From Anaerolineae bacterium (GTDB taxonomy: Bacteria > Chloroflexota > Anaerolineae > Promineifilales > Promineifilaceae), in NCBI GenBank assembly GCA_023382655.1, contig JAHDWK010000002.1:372001-436000 (forward strand): a stretch of DNA of 64,000 nucleotides, read 5' to 3'. The notes under the pieces were generated by a model. It worked only from the letters and a program-made list of their open reading frames with translations. It was not told the origin of the DNA and searched no databases. Position 1 is the first letter of the stretch. Each line of letters begins with the position of its first letter. The position numbers were made by a program, and so were the translations under genes. This document shows, piece after piece, positions 52,158 through 59,868 of this stretch.

Positions 52158-53972
52158 TCAAAGCCGCTGTCGGCCAATTCTTACCTCGACCGGAGCGAAT
52201 GCGGGCAGGGCAAAGGTAGGAGCGCCGGCGGGGCGTTGGGTCATCATGTCGGTGATGCGCGCTTCACGGATGCGGCACCACATGTCGGTGCTGACGCCGT
52301 ACCGTTGGGCGCGTACCAGGCTGTTCAGAGTACCGTCGGGTAGCAGTTCAGGCGGGTCACGGAAAAAGCCAACCAGGTCAATGCCACCCATCTCATTGCG
52401 GATGGCGCGTGTCCATTGGATGCGTTCTTCGTAGCCATTGATTTCCAATGCCTGTTTGGCCTCCCAGACGGCCACGCGCGTCATGTCGGCCACGCTGGTG
52501 AAAATGGGGCGGGGCACGTGCGGGTCCAGCCAGCCCATGCGCTGGCGCAGTGCATGATAGGCGCAAATGGTGCAGAGGAGCCAGGTGAGGAAGACGGCCG
52601 TAAACCAAAACACCAGAAAGCGCCAGTCCAACCAGGACGACGATGGGGCAACCAGAGATTGCAGGCTATTTTCCAGGGTAGCGACATTATTGGCAATTTG
52701 GGCGCGCATACCGGGCAACAGGTTAGGGTCTGCTGCCAGCAGCCGCGCGCCGCTCAGAATTTCATCCCGTGATCTGGCAGAGGGGGAGGCGCTTTGCATC
52801 GTTTGTAAGTCTATGAGCATGGCGGTGAGCAGGAAGTTGTAACAGGCGGGGTCTACGACCACATTCTGGCCTGCGTTGGCTGCCTGCCACTGGCTGCGGC
52901 ATTGTTCAGGCGTGAGATTGGTGGGCAATGGCTGGTTCAAGGTGGTGACAGGGATAATCGGCTGCAATGTGGCGCTGACATTATTGATGAGTTCGACGCG
53001 GCAGGTGGCATCGGCCATTTCACGGATAACCTGGAGCTGGTTTGTGGCGCTTTGTATCAGCAGCAGATTGCCGTGTGGGCTGGTGGCAGCGATGGCTTGC
53101 AAGTCGGCAACCATCTGGTCAATTTGTGTTTTTTCACAGGTGCGGAGTTGGGTATTGAGCACGGCCGTTAACCCTGCAAAAGCATTGTTCACCGGGGCGC
53201 TGTTGTCTAGTTGATTAGCCTGTCTGCTCACCTCATCAATCCGCACCACCAGGGTTGGCTGAGCAGGTCGGTTAAAGATAGCCTCATTTACTTCACGCAA
53301 CAGGGGCGGTATTACATAAAACAAGATGGGCAGCAGCACGGCTAATATGCCTAAAATGAGAACAGCGCGCCAGGCAGCCGGTGATAATGAGCTGGTCAGA
53401 CTGGGTACGGATTGAGAGAGGTAGTCCCGAATGCGCATGGGATACCAGAGGCCAGGAATGAGCAGCAAAGGCAGCAGCCCGGCCAATATCACAGCGATGA
53501 TCAACGGAATGCTGCGTGTCCATCTGCTGAGTTCCAGGCTTGGCAGCAGGGTGGGGTTGATCAGTAACAGCAAGATGCCCAATACAGCCAGCCCGGTGAG
53601 GGTGTAGCCGATCAAGAGTACATGTTGCCAGGGGAACGGCATCCGTCCCTGGAAATTGAGCCAGTTTCGGTTATCGGCGCCACAGCGGGGGCAGGTGACA
53701 AAATAGAATTGGGTGGGGTCACGGTGCGGGCTGTGTTCCGGGTTGGGTTCGGGCACAGCGCGGACGGTGGGCGAAGTCTGGCGGCGTTGCCGGTCGGTTT
53801 CATAGCGTAGTTGGGTACTATGGAACTGATCGGCGGGCACATGCCAATTATCGGCAATAACCCGTCGCCCACGATTAGGTTCGTCTACCGATATAATGAA
53901 TTGTTCGTGGCAGCAAATGCAGGTGATTTGCCTGGTGGCCAGGGTGTTGGGGGGTGCAGGTACGTGGATCAT
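52158..53972 (-). CDS. Zinc-ribbon membrane protein of unknown function
   Basis: 604 residues. Near the N terminus are two Cys pairs (TCICCHEQ and VTCPRCGADN), about 80 residues apart, forming a zinc-ribbon-like unit. Then come three or four TM helices (HVLLIGYTLTGLAVLGILLLL, SIPLIIAVILAGLLPLLLIP, AVLILGILAVLLPILFYVIP), a region of about 220 residues that is probably external, another TM helix (FLVFWFTAVFLTWLLCTICA) and a C-terminal domain. The family is not recognised. The ATG at 53972 with GGAG seven bases upstream is preferred to a longer frame. Confidence 0.65.
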   Translation of the reverse strand: MIHVPAPPNTLATRQITCICCHEQFIISVDEPNRGRRVIADNWHVPADQFHSTQLRYETDRQRRQTSPTVRAVPEPNPEHSPHRDPTQFYFVTCPRCGADNRNWLNFQGRMPFPWQHVLLIGYTLTGLAVLGILLLLINPTLLPSLELSRWTRSIPLIIAVILAGLLPLLLIPGLWYPMRIRDYLSQSVPSLTSSLSPAAWRAVLILGILAVLLPILFYVIPPLLREVNEAIFNRPAQPTLVVRIDEVSRQANQLDNSAPVNNAFAGLTAVLNTQLRTCEKTQIDQMVADLQAIAATSPHGNLLLIQSATNQLQVIREMADATCRVELINNVSATLQPIIPVTTLNQPLPTNLTPEQCRSQWQAANAGQNVVVDPACYNFLLTAMLIDLQTMQSASPSARSRDEILSGARLLAADPNLLPGMRAQIANNVATLENSLQSLVAPSSSWLDWRFLVFWFTAVFLTWLLCTICAYHALRQRMGWLDPHVPRPIFTSVADMTRVAVWEAKQALEINGYEERIQWTRAIRNEMGGIDLVGFFRDPPELLPDGTLNSLVRAQRYGVSTDMWCRIREARITDMMTQRPAGAPTFALPAFAPVEVRIGRQRL

Positions 53973-54297
53973 GATACTACTCCATAGACAAACGGCCGTC
54001 ACACAGCCATTTGCCAAACAATACACAACCAGCGTTGAACAAACGTTTAACCCGACTGGGCTGAACTGGTGATCATTATTCAATTAGAGATACCGCAATA
54101 GATTCAGGTTGGCGCTGACTTATCTCAACACAAAACCGTAAGCTTACTATACCTGTTATGCTGACAATCCTGCTGACAGACAACTTGAGATTGTGGGCGA
54201 CTATCTTGGCAGCGACGATCTATGCGCTACACTATACTCAGACCCGCCCGGCAGCGCAAGAAATTTGTCTGGCAGGTTTCTGGCAAAATTGTGTCAT

Positions 54298-54380
54298 TCG
54301 TCATTAGTCTCTGGTCATTAGTCATTGGTCATTAGCAAAGGACGAATGACAAAGGACGAATGACCAAGGACAAAGGACAA
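54298..54380 (+). repeat. 7-bp tandem repeat array supplying a Shine-Dalgarno
   Basis: GTCATTA/GTCATTG units (five, period 7) are followed by complementary-type CGAATGA, CAAAGGA and CCAAGGA units. The last AAAGGA (54372-54377) is exactly 8 bases from the protease ATG, as at 1740-1754. The 53973-54297 part of the gap shows no gene. Confidence 0.8.
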
Positions 54381-54385
54381 ACCCC

Positions 54386-55480
54386 ATGATTACCCCGGAA
54401 GAGATGGCAAAAGCGCAGGCAGTGCTGGCGAAAGTACAAACGGAATGGCTGGCGCGGGAGGGGGTCACGGCCGTAGACCTGGGCTTCGAATGGTCGCACG
54501 GCGTAATGACCGGGCGGTTGGCTATTCGTGTTCATGTGGCGCTGAAAAAGCCACGGGCCGAATTGAGCGAAGAAGAATTGTTCCCCCAAGAAATTGAGGG
54601 TATCCCGGTAGATGTCATTGAAGCCACGTATGGCCTCCAGATTATGTTGGAAGGGGATGCGCAGTTAGAGGCGGCGGTAGACGGCCGTGACCAACGCTTC
54701 ACTGAAATCCCCCTCGGCGTCAGCATCGGCTGTCCAAATGTGACGGCCGGAACGCTGGGCGCCAAGGTGTATGACGCCACCACCCAGGAAGCGTACATCT
54801 TAAGCAACTGGCACGTATTGGTGGGGTCGCCCTCGGCCCAACCCGGCGAACCCATCTGGCAGCCCGGCCGGCTGGACGGTGGCGGGAGCAGCAATAAATT
54901 TGCCGAAGTCACCCGCTCTGTCTTAGGGCCGTTTGACGCCGCCCTGGCCCGCCTCACCGGCGAGCGCCCTGTGCTGGAAACGACGCTAGAAGGCAACCAC
55001 ATTGCCGATGTCACCACGCCGCAATTGGGCATGATGGTGTGGAAGAGCGGCCGTACCACCGGGCGCACGGCCGGTTTTATTGACGGCGTGATGATGACCA
55101 CGCAGTTGAACTACGGCGCGGCCGGCATTCGCCGCCTGGAGCAAGTGTTCCGCATCGTGCCTCGCCCTGGTTCCGCACCGGGTGAAGTCAGCCTGGGCGG
55201 CGACTCTGGCTCTATCTGGGTGGATGAGGCCGGCGGCAGAGCCGTGGGGCTGCATTTCGCCGGCGAGACGGGTGATTCACCCGAATTTGCCCTGGCACAT
55301 GACATCAACCCGGTGATGGCCCGGATGGGCTTCATTTTCCCCGCGCAACTGCCCGCACCCGAACCACCCATTGAACCAGAACTACCGGCCGAACCAGAGC
55401 CGCCAGCACCCACCACCCCGCCGCCAACCCTTTCCTGGTGGCAGCGGTTTACCAACTGGCTACGTGGGCTGTTTGGGTAA
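54386..55480 (+). CDS. Trypsin-like serine protease with amphipathic C-terminal helix
   Basis: 364 residues, no signal peptide. The catalytic triad is readable: His143 in LSNWHVL, Asp184 in GPFDAALARL and Ser274 in LGGDSGS. The N-terminal 95 residues form a separate domain (AIRVHVALKKP, VDVIEATYG). After the protease domain come a Pro/Glu-rich linker (about 325-348) and an amphipathic aromatic-basic end (SWWQRFTNWLRGLFG) that could bind the membrane surface. An intracellular or non-classically exported protease is implied. Confidence 0.82.
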   Translation: MITPEEMAKAQAVLAKVQTEWLAREGVTAVDLGFEWSHGVMTGRLAIRVHVALKKPRAELSEEELFPQEIEGIPVDVIEATYGLQIMLEGDAQLEAAVDGRDQRFTEIPLGVSIGCPNVTAGTLGAKVYDATTQEAYILSNWHVLVGSPSAQPGEPIWQPGRLDGGGSSNKFAEVTRSVLGPFDAALARLTGERPVLETTLEGNHIADVTTPQLGMMVWKSGRTTGRTAGFIDGVMMTTQLNYGAAGIRRLEQVFRIVPRPGSAPGEVSLGGDSGSIWVDEAGGRAVGLHFAGETGDSPEFALAHDINPVMARMGFIFPAQLPAPEPPIEPELPAEPEPPAPTTPPPTLSWWQRFTNWLRGLFG

Positions 55481-55482
55481 AC

Positions 55483-55537
55483 GTTTGTAGGGGCACTTCA
55501 GCGCTATTTAGTGGGTGATAAATCGCCTGTTACAAAC
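55483..55537. terminator. Hairpin between convergent genes
   Basis: GTTTGTAGG and CCTGTTACAAAC pair with a three-base bulge, between the protease stop and the stop of the converging PIN gene. It probably ends both transcripts. Confidence 0.45.
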
Positions 55538-55543
55538 CTTGTT

Positions 55544-55990
55544 TCAGGTTAGCTGGCTACGATACCAGTTCAGACAGTCGCCGGGTGTGCCGATGGGGAA
55601 GGGGGCTGCCTGATGCAGCGGTGGATTTTCCAGCAGGTGCTGGCGGTCCAGGGTGACGAAGAAGTCTACGGCCGCGCTCCAGGCAGCGGCCACAATGAGG
55701 GCGTCGGCCGGATAGGTGATGAGTGATTGGCAGACAGTCAGGTGTTCGACCTCGCCGTTGGCAGTGACAGCGATCTGGCTTTGATGAAGGATAAGCGTCA
55801 AAACGCCTAATGATTCCGGTGATTTGCGGCGCAGGACATTTTCAATTTCGGTCAGCACTTGTGAGCTAACCAGGAGCCGTATCGCTCCGGCCTCGCCCAA
55901 TTTCAGTAACATGCGTCCCCCGCCGGTAGCTGACCACATACCGGCAAATAGAGCGCTGGTATCCAGAAAAATATCAGGCGTTGGTGGCAT
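55544..55990 (-). CDS. PIN-domain toxin (VapC-like)
   Basis: 148 residues. PIN acidic residues are visible: Asp in FLDTSALFAG, Glu in LTEIENVL, Asp in YPADALIVAAA and Asp in FFVTLDRQHLL. VapC-type proteins are Mg-dependent RNases. The start at 55990 makes it overlap the upstream AbrB-type gene by 17 bases, the usual vapBC order. Confidence 0.84.
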   Translation of the reverse strand: MPPTPDIFLDTSALFAGMWSATGGGRMLLKLGEAGAIRLLVSSQVLTEIENVLRRKSPESLGVLTLILHQSQIAVTANGEVEHLTVCQSLITYPADALIVAAAWSAAVDFFVTLDRQHLLENPPLHQAAPFPIGTPGDCLNWYRSQLT

Positions 55991-56240
55991 TGTATCGTTC
56001 TCGCTCTTCTCGTAAGGCCAGCAGCATACTTTCCAGCGTTTCCCCTCGTTCCGTGAGCGCGTGGGTGATTTGCCCGGCGAGGGCATCTATTTGCGACCGG
56101 CCCGGCGACAGGACAAAAACACCCCCCAGGTCTAGCAGCGTGAAATCATCTCCTGGTTGTAGATTGTAGGTATCACGCAGGTTCTTGGGTAAGATGAACG
56201 TGCCGCGCTGCCCCATTTGTAAAGCAAGTGTGTCAGACAT
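55974..56240 (-). CDS. AbrB/SpoVT-type antitoxin (VapB-like)
   Basis: 88 residues with a swapped-hairpin DNA-binding fold: MGQRGTFILPKNLRDTYNLQPGDDF and VFVLSP. The C-terminal helix (ETLESMLLALREERERY) would bind the PIN toxin. It is the first gene of the pair and normally represses its own promoter together with the toxin. No ACGGCCGT copy is seen in this gene pair. Confidence 0.83.
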   Translation of the reverse strand: MSDTLALQMGQRGTFILPKNLRDTYNLQPGDDFTLLDLGGVFVLSPGRSQIDALAGQITHALTERGETLESMLLALREERERYNATNA

Positions 56241-56331
56241 TGGTGCTACTCCTTGTTATGCCGTCATGCAGAATTTCTGATCATCAGTTTAGCAGAAGGG
56301 AACTGAATTTCAATACCTGTTTGGTTTGGCG

Positions 56332-56337
56332 TATAAT
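56332..56337 (+). promoter_or_regulatory. Candidate -10 element for the ABC operon
   Basis: TATAAT in GCGTATAATCC, 62 bases before the ABC start, in the same context as the one at 7485. A CAGGTTTCAGAAACCTG hairpin (56361-56377) lies between it and the start. Confidence 0.4.
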
Positions 56338-56393
56338 CCGCAACTGTAGATCAACCCAGACAGGTTTCAGAAACCTGTGTGGTGTTTATGCCC

Positions 56394-58148
56394 ATGAGCA
56401 AACGCGAATTTCACCTGGAAGATGAACATGTGTATGACCGCTCTGGCGCGGTGCGCTGGATATGGTCGCATTTGTGGCAGTATCCCTGGCTGCCGGTGCT
56501 GGTGGTGTTGGCGTCGGTGGTGAATAACTTTGCCGCCAGCGGAGTGCAGGTGTTGATCGGCCGTACCTTTGACCTGATCACGTCGGATAATTGGGCGGTG
56601 GCGGCGCTGGTAGGGCTGTCGTTGGCGGTGTTTGGGGTGATTGCCGTACAAAGCATCATGGGGCTGGCGCGTAACTGGACGAATGAGTTTGTGGCGCAGC
56701 GGGTAGAACGGGATACACGGGAGGAGTTCTACATCAGCCTGTTGGGGAAGGACCAGACGTTTCACGGCCGTCAGCGCATTGGCGATGTGATGGCGCGAGC
56801 CACCAACGACGTGCGCACGCTCAACCTGATGTTCAGCCCCGGCCTGATGCTCATTGTGGATTCCCTCATGGGCATTGTCGCCCCGATTGTGCTGATTATC
56901 CTGCTGGATGCGCGTCTACTGCTGGTACCGGCGCTGTTCCTGGCGCTGTTTGTGATCACCGTGTGGGATTATTCGCGGCAGTTGAACCCGGTGAGCCTGG
57001 CGCAGCGGGAGCAGTTTGGCCTGATGAACGCCGGGCTGGCAGAGGCGATTGGCGGTATTGAGGTGGTGAAAGGCAATGCCCAGGAGCGGCAGGAGCTAGA
57101 GGAGTTTGCGGAAAATGCAAGCCGGTTCAAAGATTACTTTGTCAAACAAGGCATCATCCAGGCGCGGTATTTACCACTGCTCGTGTTTAGCGTTTGCTTG
57201 GGGCTGGCCTTTTTTCATGCGCTCTGGTTATGGCAGGCGGGCACACTGTCGTTGGGGCAGGTGGTGACGTATATGGGGCTGTTTGGGATGCTGCGTTTTC
57301 CCACGTTTATCTCCCTCTTCTCGTTTAATCTGGTGCAGTTGGGTATTGCCAGCGCCGAGCGGTTGCTGGAGATGATGAATGATGAGACGGAGTTGGATGA
57401 GAATGAAAAGGGGATCAGTCAGCCGATTCACGGCCGTGTCACCTTTGAAAATGTCTCGTTTGGGTATGATGGCACGCCTGTCATCAAAAACATCAGCTTT
57501 ACGGCCGAACCAGGGCAGACGGTAGCCATCGTCGGCCAGACGGGGTCGGGCAAAAGCACGTTGACGCGGCTGATTAACCGGATATTTGATACGAACGACG
57601 GCCGTGTGCTCGTAGATGGCATGGACGTGTGCGACTGGAGTCTGGAATCCCTGCGTTCCCAAATATCCACTATCGAGCAAGATGTCTTCCTCTTCTCCCG
57701 TTCTATCGCCGAAAACATCGCCTTCGGCTGCCCAGATGCCACCTCGGCCGAAATTGAAACGGCCGCGCGGCAAGCGCAGGCGCACGATTTCATCCTGAGT
57801 TTTGACCAGGGGTACGAGACAGAAGTAGGTGAACGGGGCGCCACCCTCTCCGGCGGTCAGCGGCAGCGGGTAGCCATTGCCCGCGCCTTCCTCACCAATC
57901 CCCGCATCCTCATTCTGGACGATAGCACCAGCGCCATTGACAGCGCCACTGAAGACCAGATTCAAAAAGCGATGCGCCACATCAGCCGCCAGCGCACCAC
58001 CTTCCTCATTACCCATCGCCTCTCCCAAATTCGCTGGGCGGATCAGATTCTCGTCCTTAGCCACGGCGAACTGGTAGACCAGGGTACACATGACGAACTG
58101 CTGGCGCGCAGCCCGGCGTACCAACGCATTTTTGCCCGGTATGATTAG
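56394..58148 (+). CDS. ABC exporter half-transporter with non-catalytic Walker B
   Basis: About 584 residues: six TM helices (for example LPVLVVLASVVNNFAASGVQ) and an ATPase domain with Walker A GQTGSGKST, signature LSGGQRQR and Walker B ILILDDSTSAID. The catalytic Glu after Walker B is Asp, so its own ATP site is probably weak, as in one half of heterodimeric exporters (BmrC/TM287 type). The partner is the gene at 59869. The start is uncertain: ATG at 56388 or 56394 or GTG at 56379, all without a strong Shine-Dalgarno. Confidence 0.88.
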   Translation: MSKREFHLEDEHVYDRSGAVRWIWSHLWQYPWLPVLVVLASVVNNFAASGVQVLIGRTFDLITSDNWAVAALVGLSLAVFGVIAVQSIMGLARNWTNEFVAQRVERDTREEFYISLLGKDQTFHGRQRIGDVMARATNDVRTLNLMFSPGLMLIVDSLMGIVAPIVLIILLDARLLLVPALFLALFVITVWDYSRQLNPVSLAQREQFGLMNAGLAEAIGGIEVVKGNAQERQELEEFAENASRFKDYFVKQGIIQARYLPLLVFSVCLGLAFFHALWLWQAGTLSLGQVVTYMGLFGMLRFPTFISLFSFNLVQLGIASAERLLEMMNDETELDENEKGISQPIHGRVTFENVSFGYDGTPVIKNISFTAEPGQTVAIVGQTGSGKSTLTRLINRIFDTNDGRVLVDGMDVCDWSLESLRSQISTIEQDVFLFSRSIAENIAFGCPDATSAEIETAARQAQAHDFILSFDQGYETEVGERGATLSGGQRQRVAIARAFLTNPRILILDDSTSAIDSATEDQIQKAMRHISRQRTTFLITHRLSQIRWADQILVLSHGELVDQGTHDELLARSPAYQRIFARYD

Positions 58149-58151
58149 AAT

Positions 58152-58196
58152 AGATACACGGATGACACGGATTGGGCGGATTATCACGGATTTTTT
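58152..58196. repeat. CACGGAT-type short tandem repeat
   Basis: Four CACGGAT/GGCGGAT units with variable spacing of 8-10 bases fill the gap between the ABC gene and the oxidoreductase start. Confidence 0.65.
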
Positions 58197-59354
58197 ATGA
58201 ACGGATTTCCTACACACACTGAAATTGTAGTCATCGGCGGCGGGGTGATGGGCGCGAGTACGGCCTATCACCTGGTGCGGCGCGGGGCGCGGGATGTGGC
58301 CCTGTTGGAGAAAGAATCGTTCTTCGGCACCGGCGCGACCGGGCGCTGCGCGGGTGGCGTGCGCTACCAGTTCAGCACCGAGGTCAACATCCGCCTGTCG
58401 CAGGCCAGTTTGCCCATGCTGGATCGCTTTGAAGAGGAGATAGAGCAGGCCATTGACCGGCGGCGCTGCGGTTACTATTTACTGCTGACCCGCGAACAGG
58501 ACGTGCCCCAATTCCGGCGCAACGTGGCATTACAGCACCGCCTGGGCGTGCCCACCCAATGGCTGTCCGGCGATGAAGTGCGGCAGCGACTGCCTTTTTT
58601 GCGGGCGGATGATGTGCTTGCCGCCACCGTTTGCCCCGAAGATGGGCTGGCCGACCCACACGGGGTGGTGGCGGGCTATGTGAATGGGGCCAGGCGGTTG
58701 GGGGTGCAGTTGTGGACGGACACGGCCGTACACGCCATCACCCCTCACCCCACCCACTACACCATCCACACCAACCAGGGCGACATCCAGTGCCAAAAAA
58801 TTGTCAACGCCGCCGGGCCATGGGCCGGGCGGATCAGCGACATGCTGGGCGTACCCCTGCCCATTGCGCCCCTGCGCCGCCAGTGGATCACCACCACCCC
58901 CCTGCCTGCCCTGCCACCCGATTTCCCCTTTGTCATCTTCTTCGGCCAGAGCCTCTACTTCCACCCCGAAGGCAAAGGGCTGCTCACCGGTATGTCTAAC
59001 CCACACGAGCAGTCCGGTTTTGATCAGTCAGTAGACGAAGCGTGGGAACTGGTGCATTTGGAGGCAGCCATTCACCGGCTGCCCTTGCTGGAAAGAGCCG
59101 GGCGGCAGTCCGGGTTGGCCGGATTGTATGAGATGACGCCGGACGCCCACCCCATTATCAGCGGCGTACCGGGCATGGATGGCTACTACGTGGTCGCCGG
59201 TTTCTCCGGGCATGGTTTCATGCACGGCCCCATTGCCGGCAAACTGATGGCGGAGATCATCCTGGACGGGGCCGCGCACACAGTTGACGTCAGTATGTTG
59301 GACTATGCGCGGTTTGGCGACGGCCGTTTGATCCAGGAATATAATGTTGTTTAA
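58197..59354 (+). CDS. FAD-dependent oxidoreductase, DAO family (sarcosine-oxidase-beta-like)
   Basis: 385 residues with the FAD-binding VVIGGGVMGASTAYHL, the DAO-family ATGRCAGGVR region, VNAAGPWAGRIS, and a C-terminal GYYVVAGFSGHGFMHGP. Such enzymes oxidise N-methyl or secondary amino acids (sarcosine, glycine betaine derivatives, D-amino acids) with FAD. It sits between the two halves of an ABC exporter, an unusual place, and may act on a related substrate or simply be inserted. No strong ribosome site; the ATG follows the short tandem repeat. Confidence 0.87.
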   Translation: MNGFPTHTEIVVIGGGVMGASTAYHLVRRGARDVALLEKESFFGTGATGRCAGGVRYQFSTEVNIRLSQASLPMLDRFEEEIEQAIDRRRCGYYLLLTREQDVPQFRRNVALQHRLGVPTQWLSGDEVRQRLPFLRADDVLAATVCPEDGLADPHGVVAGYVNGARRLGVQLWTDTAVHAITPHPTHYTIHTNQGDIQCQKIVNAAGPWAGRISDMLGVPLPIAPLRRQWITTTPLPALPPDFPFVIFFGQSLYFHPEGKGLLTGMSNPHEQSGFDQSVDEAWELVHLEAAIHRLPLLERAGRQSGLAGLYEMTPDAHPIISGVPGMDGYYVVAGFSGHGFMHGPIAGKLMAEIILDGAAHTVDVSMLDYARFGDGRLIQEYNVV

Positions 59355-59445
59355 TGTCATCTCTATAAAGAGTGGCTTTTTTCATTCAGGTGGAACAGGC
59401 AGATGTCTCTCATAAACGAAGCGCAAATCAAACAGGGAGTAACCT

Positions 59446-59802
59446 ATGGTGAAGATTGAACAGATTGCTCAAGCAGCTTTGGGCGGAGAGAGCTTAGAAA
59501 CACGCAGTTTGACACAGGATTTTCTGCGGCAAAATCCCGATCTTAAATTTGTTCCCAGACCAGACATTGATGATTTGCGAACTTTGGCAGCATCAGCATC
59601 GCTGTTAGAGTTATTTGCGGAACGTCGAGGGCAAAAACCGCCAGCATGGACGAACAAGATCGGTTCGCTGCCTGAGCCAATTTTTCTGGTGAAAGCCGCC
59701 ATGACCATGAAATATCTGCGGGCGTTATGTCAGGCAGAATCACCTGAACCATTACGCAAACGTGGGTTCTACGCGCCACCAGAATATCTGGTGTTTGCCT
59801 AA
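59446..59802 (+). CDS. Small conserved protein of unknown function
   Basis: 118 residues, mostly helical, with PAWTNKIGSLPEPIFLVKAA and AESPEPLRKRGFYAPPEYL. The last block resembles small proteins found beside DUF6036-type nucleotidyltransferase-like genes, but no such partner is here. GGGAG precedes the ATG. It could be an orphan antitoxin-like gene; that is a guess. Confidence 0.55.
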   Translation: MVKIEQIAQAALGGESLETRSLTQDFLRQNPDLKFVPRPDIDDLRTLAASASLLELFAERRGQKPPAWTNKIGSLPEPIFLVKAAMTMKYLRALCQAESPEPLRKRGFYAPPEYLVFA

Positions 59803-59858
59803 TGAGATTGCAGATGAGTCGAATCTCCAATCTCTAATCTCCAATCTCCAATCTCTTG
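59803..59858. repeat. AATCTCC 7-bp tandem repeat
   Basis: Begins near the preceding stop codon. Units AATCTCC/AATCTCT repeat five times with period 7, after a diverged complementary GAGATTG. It ends ten bases before the second ABC half. Confidence 0.75.
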
Positions 59859-59868
59859 GGAACTTTTT

